DNA of 64,000 bases from Arthrobacter globiformis (lineage in GTDB: Bacteria > Actinomycetota > Actinomycetes > Actinomycetales > Micrococcaceae). Under the pieces are notes generated by a model that worked only from the letters and a program-made list of their open reading frames with translations, was not told the origin of the DNA and made no database searches. The position numbers and the translations under genes were made by a program. Positions 52,951-62,661 of the stretch are shown one piece after another (positions within the stretch are counted from its first letter, which is position 1; each line of letters begins with the position of its first letter). Location: positions 3,782,001 through 3,846,000 of the forward strand of contig NZ_JAUSXI010000001.1 of NCBI RefSeq assembly GCF_030815865.1, written 5' to 3'.

Positions 52951-54666
52951 TCAGATGCCCAACAGGGCGCGGTGGTCCTCCCGGCGCCTCGCCTGCTCGG
53001 CCGGATCCGGGACAGGCAGCGACGCGATCAGGCGCTTCGTGTAGTCATGCTGCGGAGAGCTCATGACGTGATGACCGATTCCCTGCTCAACGAGTTTGCC
53101 CTTGTACAGCACCCCGACCCAGTGCGACAGCATATCCACCACCGCAAGGTCGTGGCTGATGAACAGCGCCGCGAACCCGAACTCCCGCTGGATCTCACGG
53201 AAGAGCTCCAGGACTTTCGCCTGCACCGAAACGTCCAGCGCCGACGTCGGCTCATCGGCGATGAGCAGTTTCGGGTTCAGGATTAGCGCCCGCGCCAGGG
53301 AGGCGCGCTGGCGCTGCCCGCCGGACAGCTCATGCGGAAAACGGTCAGCGTACGACGCCGGCAACTGGACTGACTCCAGCAGCTCACCCACGCGCTTGCG
53401 CGCCTGCGCCGGTGAAGGGTTTGTGTGGATGACCAGCGGTTCGGCGACGCAGTCGCCGATGGTCAGCTGCGGGTTGAAGGACGCTGCCGGGTCCTGGAAG
53501 ACGAACCCGATCTCCTTGCGAAGCGGCTTGAAGGTCCGTTCCTTGAAGTTCAGCATCTCGTAGCCCAGGACGTTCAGGCTTCCGCCGGTGGTCCGGTTGA
53601 GGCCGGCGATGGCCCGGCCGATGGTGGTCTTCCCGGAGCCGGACTCGCCAACGAGTCCGAACACCTCGCCCTCGGACACCGTGAAGCTCACCCCGTCCAC
53701 TGCCTTGAAGGCGGGGCTGCCAAGCCGTCCGGGATATTCGATGGTGAGGCCCTTGGCCTCCACCAGCACCTGCCCGCCCTGGTGCGCCCGCTCCGTCATA
53801 CCTTCGGAGGCCGAGTGCCGGCCAAGGTGCGGGACGGCGGCCAGCAGCTTCCGCGTGTAGTCCTGCCGCGGATCGGCGAAGAGGGATCTCGCGCTGGCTT
53901 CCTCGACGACGTCGCCCTGGTACATCACCACGACGCGGTCGGCGAGGTCGGCCACGACGCCCATGTTGTGCGTGATCAGCACAATGGACGTCCCGTACTT
54001 GTCCCTTAGGTCCCGCAGGAGCTCCAGGATCTCCGCCTGCACAGTGACGTCCAGGGCGGTGGTGGGTTCGTCGGCCACGATCAGCCCCGGGTTCAGGGCG
54101 AGCGCTGCGGCGATGACCACGCGCTGCTTCTGGCCGCCGGAGAACTGGTGCGGGTAGTAGTTGACGCGGGTTTCCGGGTCCGGGATCCCCACCTTGCGCA
54201 GGGCTTCGACGGCCTTGGCCTTCGCCTCTTTCGCCGTAACCCGCTTGCCGCTGTCCCGGCTTGCGTGGGCAAGGATCCCTTCGGCGATCTGCCAGCCGAC
54301 CGTAAACACGGGGTTCAGTGCCGTGGACGGCTCCTGGAAGACCATGGCCACGTCACGTCCCCGGATCTGGCGCAGCTTCCCCGGGCTGACACTGATGACG
54401 TTGCTGCCGTTGATCAGCACCGCCCCGGAGCTGATGGCAGTTTCCGGCAGCAGGCCCAGGATGGTCTTGGCCGTCACGGTCTTGCCAGAACCGGATTCAC
54501 CGACGATGGCGAGCACTTCCCCCGCCTTCACCTCAAGGCTCACGTCCTTGACGGCGTAGACGTCCCCGGCGTCGGTGGCGAACGTGACCTTGAGATGGTC
54601 AATATCCAGCACCGGTCCGGTGCCGGCGGCGTGCCGGTCAGAAACAGATCCGATATTGATGGTCAT
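52951..54666 (-). CDS. Peptide ABC transporter, fused dual ATP-binding protein (DppD-DppF)
   Basis: The 571-residue protein has two complete ABC domains. The first (~15-270) has Walker A GESGSGKTVTAK, signature FSGGQKQRVVIAAAL and Walker B LIVADEPTTALD. The second (~300-560) has GESGSGKTTIGRAIAGL, LSGGQRQRASLARAL and LLIADEPTSALD. It also has the oligopeptide-family C-terminal motif for lipid/peptide transporters (SPQHDYTKRLIASLP). The fusion replaces separate OppD/OppF subunits. It powers import by the two permeases upstream. The ATG at 54666 overlaps the permease stop (ATGA); the longer open frame to 54900 lies inside the permease and is not used. Confidence 0.93.
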   Translation of the reverse strand: MTINIGSVSDRHAAGTGPVLDIDHLKVTFATDAGDVYAVKDVSLEVKAGEVLAIVGESGSGKTVTAKTILGLLPETAISSGAVLINGSNVISVSPGKLRQIRGRDVAMVFQEPSTALNPVFTVGWQIAEGILAHASRDSGKRVTAKEAKAKAVEALRKVGIPDPETRVNYYPHQFSGGQKQRVVIAAALALNPGLIVADEPTTALDVTVQAEILELLRDLRDKYGTSIVLITHNMGVVADLADRVVVMYQGDVVEEASARSLFADPRQDYTRKLLAAVPHLGRHSASEGMTERAHQGGQVLVEAKGLTIEYPGRLGSPAFKAVDGVSFTVSEGEVFGLVGESGSGKTTIGRAIAGLNRTTGGSLNVLGYEMLNFKERTFKPLRKEIGFVFQDPAASFNPQLTIGDCVAEPLVIHTNPSPAQARKRVGELLESVQLPASYADRFPHELSGGQRQRASLARALILNPKLLIADEPTSALDVSVQAKVLELFREIQREFGFAALFISHDLAVVDMLSHWVGVLYKGKLVEQGIGHHVMSSPQHDYTKRLIASLPVPDPAEQARRREDHRALLGI

Positions 54667-55685
54667 GAGCTTCTCACATCTGCTGAAATGGCTGCCCGGG
54701 CCGCCGCGGTCGGGTCGGGTCCGCCCTTGTTCCCGGCGCGCTTGCGCCCGCGGAGGCGGGGATCGTTGAGGTCGTTGATGCTCTCCCCCACCAGCGTGAG
54801 GCCAAGCACCGTCCAGACGATGGCGAGACCCGGGAACACGCCGGTCCACCAGATGCCTGACGTGGTGTCCGCCAGCGCCTTGTTGAGGTCGAAGCCCCAT
54901 TCGGCGGCGGACGAGGGCTCGATGCCAAATCCCAGAAAGCCCAGGCCCGCGAGGGTCAGGATCGCCTCTGAGGCATTCAGGGTGAAAATGAGCGGAAGGG
55001 TGCGGGTGGCATTCCGGTAGATGTGCCTGCCCATGATGCGGATGCTGGAGGCACCCACCACCTTCGCTGATTCGACAAAGGGTTCGGCCTTGAGCCTGAT
55101 GGTCTCCGCCCTGATGACCCGGAAGTACTGCGGAATGAACACCACGGTGATGGAGATCGCCGCGGCGAGCACGCCGCCAAAGAGGCTGGACTCGCCGCCG
55201 CTGATGACGATGGCCATGACGATGGCCACCAGTAGTGACGGGAACGCGTAGATGGCGTCTGCCACCACCACGAGGATGCGGTCGAGCCAGCCGCCGAGAT
55301 ACCCGCTCACCAGGCCGAGGATGACGCCGGCGAAGATGGACAGCACCACGGCCACAAGGATCACGAGGATGGCGGTTTGGGAGCCCCAGATGACCCGGGA
55401 CAGGACATCGTAGCCGCCCACGGTGGTGCCCAGCAGATGCTTTCCGCCGGGAGCCTGCTGCGTGGGAAAGCTGCCGTCGGCGTCGGAAAGTTGCGCAAAT
55501 CCATAGGGGGCGAGGAGCGGCGCGAAAATGGCGGTCAGGAGGAACGTGCCCGTCAGGACGAGGCCGACGACGAGCATGCCCCGCTGGAGTCCGACGCTTT
55601 TGTTGAAATGGGAAATGACGGGCAGCCGTTTGAGCAGCGGTGCTTTGCGGTGCACGCTGGCTTCCACTGGAGGGTTGGTGCTCAT
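54663..55685 (-). CDS. Peptide ABC transporter permease (DppC/OppC type)
   Basis: The 340-residue protein starts MSTNPPVEASVHRKAPLLKR. It has about six membrane helices: the first is GMLVVGLVLTGTFLLTAIFA, and the others are spread over the binding-protein-dependent transport domain. The EAA-type loop reads VVGASSIRIMGRHIYRNA, and LGTTVGGYDVLSRVIWGSQT is a family block. The soluble C-terminus ends GDxxNDLxDPRLRGR-like (GESINDLNDPRLRGR), typical of DppC. It lies 2 bp after the DppB stop. Confidence 0.92.
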   Translation of the reverse strand: MSTNPPVEASVHRKAPLLKRLPVISHFNKSVGLQRGMLVVGLVLTGTFLLTAIFAPLLAPYGFAQLSDADGSFPTQQAPGGKHLLGTTVGGYDVLSRVIWGSQTAILVILVAVVLSIFAGVILGLVSGYLGGWLDRILVVVADAIYAFPSLLVAIVMAIVISGGESSLFGGVLAAAISITVVFIPQYFRVIRAETIRLKAEPFVESAKVVGASSIRIMGRHIYRNATRTLPLIFTLNASEAILTLAGLGFLGFGIEPSSAAEWGFDLNKALADTTSGIWWTGVFPGLAIVWTVLGLTLVGESINDLNDPRLRGRKRAGNKGGPDPTAAARAAISADVRSS

Positions 55686-55687
55686 TG

Positions 55688-56779
55688 TCAGTACCTCACA
55701 CGGGGATCGATCAGCGCGGCCACGATGTCCACGATGAAGTTGGTGATGGCGACGATGACGGCCAGGAGGACTACGATGCCCTGGACGGCCACAAAGTCGC
55801 GGGCCGTCAGGTAGTTGGCCAGCTGGAAGCCCAGCCCTTTCCACTCAAAGGTTTTTTCCGTAAGCACTGCGCCGCCGAGCATCACCGCGATCTGGAGGCC
55901 CATGACGGTGATGATGGGGATTAGGGCAGGCTTGTAGGCGTGCTTGGTGACCAGCCGAAATTCACTGACGCCCCGGGAGCGGCCCGCTTCGATGTAGTCG
56001 CGGCCCAGTGTGCCGATGAGATTGGTTCGCACCAGACGGAGGAAGATGCCTGCTGTCAGCAGGCCCAGGGCAACAGCGGGCAGGACGGCATGCGCCATCA
56101 CGTCGCCGAGGGCGGCCATATTGCCGCTTCTGAGCGCGTCCAGCCAATAGATTCCGGTTGGTGCCTGGAGCCCGGTGAGGGCAAGTTCGCTGGAGGTTTT
56201 CGCCCGACCTGCCACGGGCAGCCAGCCCAGCCACACGGCGAAGGTCAGCTTCAGCAGCAAACCGGCAAAAAATACGGGTGTGGCATAGCAGAGAATGGCA
56301 AAAACGCGCAGTACCGCGTCGGGAAGATGGTCACGCCGGTGCGCGGCGATCATCCCGAATGGAATGCCCACCAAAAGCGCGACGATCAGTGCATTAATGG
56401 TGAGTTCGAGCGTGGCCGAACCATAGGTTGCCAGCATCTCAGTTACCTGGCGGTTGTCAGACAGGGTGGTGCCGAAATTGCCGGTCACCAGCTGGGCCAG
56501 GTATTCGAAGTACTGGACGGGGAGCGGCCGGTCGTATCCGGCATCGTGAATCCGCTGCTGCAGCTGCTCCGGAGGCAGGCGGCCGCCCATGGCAGCCGTG
56601 ATGGGGTCGCCGGTGATCCTCATGAGGAAGAACACCATGGTGACCAGGATGAAGATAGTGGGAAAGATCAGGAGGAACCGGATCAGAATGTACTGGCCCA
56701 GTCCCCCGCCGGACTTCTTTTTCTTTGTCGGCAAAAGGCCGTCTGCGTCGCTTGGCGGCGCCTCAATGAGAGTTGTCAT
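55688..56779 (-). CDS. Peptide ABC transporter permease (DppB/OppB type)
   Basis: This permease (363 residues from ATG 56779; 374 if the GTG at 56812 is used) has a Lys-rich cytoplasmic start and then helix ILIRFLLIFPTIFILVTMVFF. The DppB block MRITGDPITAAMGGRLPPEQ and EYLAQLVTGNFGTTLSDN follow. The EAA-type loop reads GRDYIEAGRSRGVSEFRLVTKHAYK, with VMLGGAVLTEKTFEWKGLG after it. It pairs with the DppC-type permease to form the channel. A long imperfect hairpin separates it from the binding-protein gene upstream. Confidence 0.9.
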   Translation of the reverse strand: MTTLIEAPPSDADGLLPTKKKKSGGGLGQYILIRFLLIFPTIFILVTMVFFLMRITGDPITAAMGGRLPPEQLQQRIHDAGYDRPLPVQYFEYLAQLVTGNFGTTLSDNRQVTEMLATYGSATLELTINALIVALLVGIPFGMIAAHRRDHLPDAVLRVFAILCYATPVFFAGLLLKLTFAVWLGWLPVAGRAKTSSELALTGLQAPTGIYWLDALRSGNMAALGDVMAHAVLPAVALGLLTAGIFLRLVRTNLIGTLGRDYIEAGRSRGVSEFRLVTKHAYKPALIPIITVMGLQIAVMLGGAVLTEKTFEWKGLGFQLANYLTARDFVAVQGIVVLLAVIVAITNFIVDIVAALIDPRVRY

Positions 56780-56837
56780 TACTGCCTGATTCTGTGTTTC
56801 CGGGCCCGTCACGGATCCGGAATCCGCTGTTCACCGG

Positions 56838-56885
56838 CCAGCAAGGAGACGGAACGCCCGGAAGGCGTCCCGCCTCCTTGGCTGG
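56838..56885 (-). other. Intercistronic stem-loop between binding protein and permease genes
   Basis: CCAGCAAGGAG (56838-56848) pairs with CTCCTTGGCTGG (56874-56885), and an inner ACGCC/GGCGT stem surrounds GGAA. One bulge and a few mismatches are present, and there is no T-run. Such hairpins after binding-protein genes commonly protect the upstream mRNA and lower permease output. That role is inferred here. Confidence 0.45.
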
Positions 56886-56908
56886 TCAGGACCTGATGGG
56901 GTGGAGCC

Positions 56909-58543
56909 CTACTTCGAGATCACTCCGAGGCGGGTTTTGAATGACGGGTCCAGCGTCTGTTCTACGCCCTTGACATCCGCGCCGGCCACCATCAGCTGGG
57001 CGCCCTGCAGCAGCGGCAACGTGGAAAGGTCCTTGGCGACGGCCGTCTGCGCGTCGCCGACAGACTTTTCGCGCTCGGTCTTGTCAGCTGTGACCAGTTG
57101 CTTCTTGATGATGTCAGTGACCGCCGGGTTCTCGTAGTGGTTCTTGAGGAAGTTGCCCGGGATAAAGAACGGCGTGAGGTAGTTGTCCGCGTCGGAGTAG
57201 TCAGGGAACCAGCCAAGCTGGTAGACCGGGTAGGCGTCCGCGGTGCGTGCCTTGGAGTAGGTCACCCACTCCGTGGACTGCAGGTCCACCTTGAACAGGC
57301 CCGACTTTTCCAGCTGTTCCTTGATCATGGCGTATTCATCGCCGGAGGACTTGCCGTAGTGGTCGGGGTTGTACTGCAGTTTGATGTTGACCGTGCCGGT
57401 GATGCCGGCGTCGGCGAACGCCTTCTTGGCCTTGTCAAGGTCGGGCTTGCCGTTGCCGTCGCCGTACATCTCCTTGAGGGGCTGCGCTGCACCCGGCAGT
57501 CCATCCGGAACGACGGAGAACGCAGGAAGGTAGGTGCCTTTGTAGACCTGGGTTGCGATGGCGTCTCGGTCGACAATGTCGGCCATGGCCTGGCGGACGG
57601 CGAGCGCCTTCTTGGCGTCGGCGTTGGCGGTCTTGGCGCCGAAGGGCATGGTGTCGAAATTGAAGACGATGTAGCGCAGTTCGCCGCCGGGTCCCTTGTG
57701 CACCTTGACCTTCGAGTCCTTTTCAAGGTCCGCGGCGTCGGTGGCTGTCAGGCTGCGGCCGGCAACGTCGATGTTGCCCTGCTGCACGTCCAGCTTCAGA
57801 TTGTTGGAGTCGGCGTAGTACTTGATGTTGGCGCCGTCGTTGGCTGGTTTGCCGAGCAAGCCGTTGTAGTCCGGGTTGGCCTTGAGGCTGACAAGCTCGT
57901 TCTTCTTGTAGCTCTCGATAGTGTACTGGCCCCCAAAGGGCTTGCCCTTGACGATCTCGTCGTCGCTCATGATCTTGTTCGCCGGAAAGACTTCTTCATC
58001 GACGATGGGACCGGTGTTGGTACCGAGGACGCTAGGGAAGACCTGGTCGTTCGCCGCCTTAAGCGTAAAGACGACCGTGGAATCATCCTTGGCTGCCACC
58101 GATTTCAGATTCGCGAGCAGTGACGCCGGCCCATTGGGGTCAGCGATTTTGACGACGCGGTCGATGGAGAATTTGACGTCCGAGGACGTTAACGCGTGGC
58201 CGTTGGCGAACTTGAGGCCCGGCTTAAGCTTCACGGTGTATTCCGTGGGGCTCGTGAAGGAGGCGGATTCCGCGATGTCCGGGCTGGCCTCGGCTGATCC
58301 GGGCTTGGAGTTCATGAGGAACGGATAGATCTGGTTCATGACCATGAACGAGCCGGCGTCGTAGGATCCGGCAGGGTCAAGGGTGACAACTTTGTCCGTG
58401 GTCCCGTAGGTGATGGTCCCTCCGCCGGCGCCGCCGGTGGATGTTCCCCCGCCTCCGGACGGGCCGGTGCAGGCCGTGAGTGCGAAAGCGGAAACGCCTG
58501 CCAGCGCGATAGCGCTCCGCAAGGCCCTCTGATTCTTTGCCAT
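56909..58543 (-). CDS. Peptide/solute-binding lipoprotein, SBP family 5
   Basis: The 544-residue lipoprotein has a signal peptide ending in lipobox ALTAC (Cys25) and a Gly/Thr/Ser-rich linker. The SBP_bac_5 domain then opens TITYGTTDKVVTLDPAGSYD and includes YTVKLKPGLKFANGHALTSSDVKFS, a family signature. AVRQAMADIVDRDAIATQVYKGTYLPA and LGWFPDYSDADNYL also belong to it. It captures peptides or similar solutes outside the membrane and delivers them to the DppB/C permeases. The frame is open to 58756, but ATG 58543 gives the normal signal peptide. It is the first gene of the importer operon; specificity cannot be read from sequence. Confidence 0.92.
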   Translation of the reverse strand: MAKNQRALRSAIALAGVSAFALTACTGPSGGGGTSTGGAGGGTITYGTTDKVVTLDPAGSYDAGSFMVMNQIYPFLMNSKPGSAEASPDIAESASFTSPTEYTVKLKPGLKFANGHALTSSDVKFSIDRVVKIADPNGPASLLANLKSVAAKDDSTVVFTLKAANDQVFPSVLGTNTGPIVDEEVFPANKIMSDDEIVKGKPFGGQYTIESYKKNELVSLKANPDYNGLLGKPANDGANIKYYADSNNLKLDVQQGNIDVAGRSLTATDAADLEKDSKVKVHKGPGGELRYIVFNFDTMPFGAKTANADAKKALAVRQAMADIVDRDAIATQVYKGTYLPAFSVVPDGLPGAAQPLKEMYGDGNGKPDLDKAKKAFADAGITGTVNIKLQYNPDHYGKSSGDEYAMIKEQLEKSGLFKVDLQSTEWVTYSKARTADAYPVYQLGWFPDYSDADNYLTPFFIPGNFLKNHYENPAVTDIIKKQLVTADKTEREKSVGDAQTAVAKDLSTLPLLQGAQLMVAGADVKGVEQTLDPSFKTRLGVISK

Positions 58544-58739
58544 CTGTGAACTTTCTGTTCGGTGAGTACGCGCGGGGTGCCCGATCTGACTCGTGTGCGG
58601 GCAGCCCGCTGATGCCTCTGATTCAACCAGAAGGTTGCCCGGTGAAACATTGCATCGTGTGAGTTGAGACACAAAATTTATCAGATGGGGTTGCGCCCGG
58701 TTGACCAGACCGGCCAGAAACGGGAAACGCCGAACAAAA

Positions 58740-58768
58740 AACGGCCGGCGGATCATCCGCCGGCCGTT
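58740..58768 (-). terminator. Intrinsic terminator of mnmA
   Basis: Arms at 58740-58753 and 58755-58768 are 14-bp perfect inverted repeats (AACGGCCGGCGGAT). On the minus strand the stem is followed by TTTTTTGTT. It lies 25 bp past the mnmA stop and insulates mnmA from the importer operon, whose promoter must lie between this site and 58543. Confidence 0.88.
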
Positions 58769-58792
58769 CCTACTCCGAGAACCGGAGCACGG

Positions 58793-59932
58793 TTAGAGCT
58801 GCGCCCGCTGCAGGGACCGCGCAGCGTCGATGGTCGCCTGGCCGAGGACCCTGCTGCCCTGGTAGAGCACCACGGTCTGGCCCGGCGAAACACCGCGCAG
58901 CGGATCGGTTAGGGTCACCACAAGGCTGTCCCGCTCGATCCCGGCGTCGTCGGCAATACGCTCCATCCGCGCAATGGCAGGAACGGGGTCGCCGTGTGCG
59001 CGCACCTGCGCATGGCAGTCAAAGTCGGCGCCGGAGTCAACCTCATCGATGGGCAGGCCGGCCCAGGACACCTTGATGCCGCGGATCTCGTCGATGGCCA
59101 GCAGGGCCTCGGGGCCCACCACCACCCTGTTTTCCTTCGGCCGGATCTCCAGCACGAACCGCGGCTTGCCGTCCGCCGCCGGCCGGCCAAGCTTCAGCCC
59201 CCGCCGCTGCCCGACGGTGAACGTGTTCGCTCCGCCGTGTTCGCCCACCTTGGCGCCGGTCTCATCCACGATGTCGCCCGTAGTCATGTCGATCTTTTCC
59301 GCGAGCCATCCGGCGGTGTCGCCGTCCGGGATGAAGCAGATGTCGTGGCTGTCCGGCTTGTTGGCCACTGACAGTCCGCGCCGTTCGGCCTCCGCGCGCA
59401 CTTCCGCCTTCGACGGGGTGTCCGCGAGCGGGAACATGGAGTGCTTCAGCTGCTCATGGGTGAGCACGCCCAGGACGTAGCTCTGGTCCTTCGCCCAGTC
59501 GGCGGCCCGGTGCAGCTCGCGGTTTCCGTCGGTGTCCTCGATGACCTTGGCATAGTGGCCCGTGCACACGGCATCGAACCCGAGGGCGATCGCCTTTTCG
59601 AGCAGGGCGGCAAACTTAATGCGCTCGTTGCAGCGCATGCAGGGGTTGGGGGTGCGGCCGGCGGCGTACTCGTCGATGAAGTCCTGGACCACATCCTCCT
59701 TGAACCGCTCCGAGAAGTCCCACACGTAGTAGGGAATCCCCAGGACGTCGCAGGCCCGCCAGGCATCGCGCGAATCTTCAATGGTGCAGCAGCCCCTGCT
59801 GCCGGTGCGCAGGGTGCCCGGCATCCTCGATAGCGCGAGGTGAACGCCAACGACGTCGTGCCCCGCCTCGACGGCGCGGGCGGCGGCAACGGCGGAGTCA
59901 ACTCCGCCGCTCATGGCTGCTAGAACTCGCAT
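58793..59932 (-). CDS. mnmA: tRNA-specific 2-thiouridylase MnmA
   Basis: The 379-residue PP-loop enzyme has [12 protein letters not shown] at residues 7-18 and the catalytic Cys98 in NPCMRCN. The second catalytic Cys199 is in [11 protein letters not shown], and VGQRRGL sits in the central domain. It adenylates U34 of tRNA-Lys/Glu/Gln and inserts sulfur relayed from a cysteine desulfurase. A desulfurase gene lies 1.4 kb away on the same strand, separated only by a plus-strand oxidoreductase gene; this suggests the original pair was iscS-mnmA. It ends in its own terminator. Confidence 0.95.
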   Translation of the reverse strand: MRVLAAMSGGVDSAVAAARAVEAGHDVVGVHLALSRMPGTLRTGSRGCCTIEDSRDAWRACDVLGIPYYVWDFSERFKEDVVQDFIDEYAAGRTPNPCMRCNERIKFAALLEKAIALGFDAVCTGHYAKVIEDTDGNRELHRAADWAKDQSYVLGVLTHEQLKHSMFPLADTPSKAEVRAEAERRGLSVANKPDSHDICFIPDGDTAGWLAEKIDMTTGDIVDETGAKVGEHGGANTFTVGQRRGLKLGRPAADGKPRFVLEIRPKENRVVVGPEALLAIDEIRGIKVSWAGLPIDEVDSGADFDCHAQVRAHGDPVPAIARMERIADDAGIERDSLVVTLTDPLRGVSPGQTVVLYQGSRVLGQATIDAARSLQRAQL

Positions 59933-60036
59933 TATGGCTTTCTGTTGGATTTGGACCCAGGACGCACGGGTTGCCGAACTATTCTACTTGCTACCGGAAT
60001 CAAGGCCTAAATTTCCTTGACGGTCCCGGCCGGGCC

Positions 60037-60065
60037 TTCTAAAGTCAAGAGTATCATTTTTAGAA
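60037..60065 (+). promoter_or_regulatory. 29-bp palindromic operator upstream of the FAD oxidoreductase gene
   Basis: TTCTAAA (60037-60043) and TTTAGAA (60059-60065) are perfect inverted arms around a 15-nt spacer starting GTCAAG. A site of identical length, arms and near-identical spacer start lies at 63404-63432. It ends 38 bp before the ATG at 60104. I infer binding by the adjacent SufR-like regulator. Confidence 0.68.
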
Positions 60066-60103
60066 TGCGGGTCTTTGGCCTGCCGGCTGAATCGAGTAGG
60101 GCT

Positions 60104-61360
60104 ATGACCCCTGAAAGCATTGTCATCGCCGGCGCAGGGCTGGCCGGAGCGACGGCGGCCCGCACCCTGCGCGCCGAAGGATACGCCGGGAACATCACCA
60201 TCGTGGGGACCGAGCCGCACCCTCCCTATCTCAGGCCGCCGCTGTCCAAGGAGTACCTGCTCGGCAAAGCCGGGGAGGATGCCGTCGAGGTCGCGCCGGA
60301 GAGCTGGTACGCCGACAACAACGTCAGCCTCCGGCTGGCCACACCGGTGGCATCGGTTGATCCGGCAGCCCACGCTGTCCGCTTCGCAGACGGAACAATC
60401 CAGGGATACGGGGCGCTGCTGCTGGCGCCCGGCGCGGCGCCCCGGACACTGCCGTTGAGCGGCAAGGAACTGGACGGCGTCACCACCTTCCGCACGCTCG
60501 ACGACAGCCGCCGCCTGCGGGACCAGTTGTCGCCTGGCGGACGGAACGTTGTGCTCGTCGGTTCCGGCTGGATCGGGATGGAACTGGCCGCGGCGGCACG
60601 CACCTACGGCAACCAGGTCACACTGCTCGGGCTTGAGGACATCCCGCTTGCCGCGGCGATCGGCCCAGAGGTTGGCAGCTTTTTCCGCACCCTGCACGAG
60701 GACAACGGAGTCCACTTCCGGCTCCCCGCCTCCGCCAGGGAGATCACCGGACAGAACGGAATGGTGACCGCCGTGGTGACCGACGCCGGCGAGCGCCTGC
60801 CCGCGGACATCGTGGTCATCGCAGTAGGAGTGGTTCCGGAAACGGCACTCGCCACCGCGGCCGGGCTGGAGGTCCGCAACGGTATCCTCACGGACGCTTC
60901 GCTCCGCACCAGCGCTCCGAATATTTTTGCTGCCGGCGACGCCGCCAATGCACTGCATCCATTTACCGGCGAGCACCACCGCAGCGAACACTGGTCCAAC
61001 GCGCTCAACGGCGGCAAGGTGGCGGCCAGGGCCATGCTTGGTCAGGACGTTGTGCTGGACACGGTTCCCTACTTCTACACCGACCAGTTCGACGTCAGCA
61101 TGGAGTACTCGGGCTTCCCGTCGCTCGCAGCAAAGGCGGCTCCGGTCATCCGCGGCTCGCTGGACAGCAAGGAGTTCGTGGCCTTCTGGCAGCAGGACGG
61201 GCGTGTTGTGGCCGGCATGAGCGTTAATTGGCCGCGGTCCGTCAAGCCAAGTGCCCAGAAGACCATCAAGGCGCTCATCACCGGCCGGACCGAGGTGCCT
61301 GCCGAGCGGCTGGCGGACGAGACGGTTCCGCTCGACCAGCTGATGCCCGGGATCAGGTGA
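60104..61360 (+). CDS. FAD-dependent ferredoxin/rubredoxin-reductase-like oxidoreductase
   Basis: The 418-residue flavoprotein has FAD-binding SIVIAGAGLAGATAARTLRA, then PYLRPPLSKEYLLG. A second Rossmann motif for NAD(P)H, NVVLVGSGWIGMELAAAART, and the FAD-ribityl motif NIFAAGDAANALHP follow. The family (BenA4/FdR type) passes electrons from NAD(P)H to ferredoxins, rubredoxins or Rieske proteins. No such partner is encoded next to it. The chosen ATG follows a GTAGGG-like site; an earlier frame from 60017 would cover the operator. It sits between mnmA and the cysteine desulfurase on the opposite strand and carries the shared operator, so regulated redox supply to Fe-S or sulfur chemistry is plausible. 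Confidence 0.88.
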   Translation: MTPESIVIAGAGLAGATAARTLRAEGYAGNITIVGTEPHPPYLRPPLSKEYLLGKAGEDAVEVAPESWYADNNVSLRLATPVASVDPAAHAVRFADGTIQGYGALLLAPGAAPRTLPLSGKELDGVTTFRTLDDSRRLRDQLSPGGRNVVLVGSGWIGMELAAAARTYGNQVTLLGLEDIPLAAAIGPEVGSFFRTLHEDNGVHFRLPASAREITGQNGMVTAVVTDAGERLPADIVVIAVGVVPETALATAAGLEVRNGILTDASLRTSAPNIFAAGDAANALHPFTGEHHRSEHWSNALNGGKVAARAMLGQDVVLDTVPYFYTDQFDVSMEYSGFPSLAAKAAPVIRGSLDSKEFVAFWQQDGRVVAGMSVNWPRSVKPSAQKTIKALITGRTEVPAERLADETVPLDQLMPGIR

Positions 61361-61384
61361 TGGCAGTGACCAGCTGATACCGGA

Positions 61385-62614
61385 TCAGCTGATGCCGGAC
61401 CCCTGCCGGGCAACGGTGGCAGCCGTCTGAATGGAGGATTCGTGCCCGGCCATTCCGGCCTGCCGCGCCCGGGCATAAGCACCTGGCAGGGCCGCGAGGA
61501 GTGCATCGACGTCCGCTTCCGTCGAAGGATGCCCCAAGGTGAAGCGCTGTGCACCGCGCGCGGTCTCCTCGTCCAGGCCCATGGCAAGGAGGACATGCGA
61601 CGGACGCGGAACACCTGCCGTGCACGCGGAGCCGGTGGACGATTCGACGCCGGCGAGGTCCAGGAGGAACAGCAGGGAGTCGCCCTCGCAGCCGGGGAAC
61701 GTGAAATGGGCGTTGCCGGGCAGTCGCCCCTCGCCCTCCGGGCCGCGCAGCACCGCCGCCGGAACCGCGTCACGGACCCCCGTGATGAGCCGGTCGCGCA
61801 GCCCGCAAATCCGCGCCGCCTCGGCCTCAAGGTTCCTCGCGGCCCAGTCAGCAGCGGCGGCGAAGGCCGCTATGGACGCCGTGTCGAGCGTCCCCGAGCG
61901 GACGTCACGCTCCTGGCCGCCGCCGTGCTGTACCGGCGTGAGCTTCACCGACCGGCCAAGGATGAGCGCACCGACGCCGACCGGCCCGCCGATCTTGTGT
62001 CCCGAGATGGACATGGCATCCAGCCCGGAGGCCCGGAAATCCAAGGAAACGGAGCCGAACGCCTGGACCGCGTCGGAATGCACCGGGACGCCGGCGGCGT
62101 GCGCAAGCTCTACCACCCGGTGGACGGGCTGGATACTGCCGACCTCGTTGTTGGCCCACATGATCGTCACCAGCGCAATTGACTCGGGCTCACGCACCAG
62201 TTCGGTCTGCAGCGCTTCGAGGTCCAGCACGCCGTCCTGGTTGACGGGCAGCCACGAAACTTCCGCCCCTTCGTGGCGTTCCAGCCACTCCACAGTGTCC
62301 AGCACGGCATGGTGCTCGACGGCGGAACACAGGATCCGGCGCCGGCGCGGGTCTTCCGCCAGCCGGGACCAATACAGGCCCTTGACGGCCAGGTTGTCCG
62401 CTTCGGTGCCGCCCGAGGTGAAGATGACCTCCGAGGGATGGGCCCCTGTCGCGGCGGCGAGGGTTTCCCGCGCATCCTCCACGGAGCGTCTCGCCCGGCG
62501 GCCGGAGCCGTGGAGGGACGACGGATTTCCGGTCCGGGACAGCTCGCGCGTCAGTGCAGCCAGGGCTTCGGCGGCGATGGGTGTGGTGGCGGCATGGTCC
62601 AGGTAAACAGGCAC
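61385..62614 (-). CDS. Cysteine desulfurase, NifS/IscS type
   Basis: The 409-residue PLP enzyme starts [19 protein letters not shown]. It has [15 protein letters not shown] and SAVEHHAVL, and the PLP-lysine motif [16 protein letters not shown]. The active-site loop carries the catalytic Cys in [20 protein letters not shown]. It releases sulfur from cysteine as persulfide for tRNA thiolation or Fe-S clusters. GTG 62614 has no clear Shine-Dalgarno, but TAGAAT lies about 10 bp before it, so a leaderless transcript is possible. The stop faces the convergent oxidoreductase with a 24-bp gap. No IscU/SufU scaffold is visible nearby. Confidence 0.92.
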   Translation of the reverse strand: MPVYLDHAATTPIAAEALAALTRELSRTGNPSSLHGSGRRARRSVEDARETLAAATGAHPSEVIFTSGGTEADNLAVKGLYWSRLAEDPRRRRILCSAVEHHAVLDTVEWLERHEGAEVSWLPVNQDGVLDLEALQTELVREPESIALVTIMWANNEVGSIQPVHRVVELAHAAGVPVHSDAVQAFGSVSLDFRASGLDAMSISGHKIGGPVGVGALILGRSVKLTPVQHGGGQERDVRSGTLDTASIAAFAAAADWAARNLEAEAARICGLRDRLITGVRDAVPAAVLRGPEGEGRLPGNAHFTFPGCEGDSLLFLLDLAGVESSTGSACTAGVPRPSHVLLAMGLDEETARGAQRFTLGHPSTEADVDALLAALPGAYARARQAGMAGHESSIQTAATVARQGSGIS

Positions 62615-62661
62615 GCTTAAATTCTAGACGCCGCGGGGTTTCCGACACCGCCGGGCATCAG

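Noticed and set aside
60000..60020. TCAAGG-N9-CCTTGA inverted repeat upstream of the FAD oxidoreductase gene
   Set aside because: Arms are only six bases and no second copy was seen; too weak to call an operator next to the much stronger 29-bp site.
62615..62628. TCTAGAATTTAAG before the cysteine desulfurase as a fourth operator copy
   Set aside because: Similar to TCTAAAATCAAG but with three differences and no paired right arm; more simply read as a -10-like TAGAAT.
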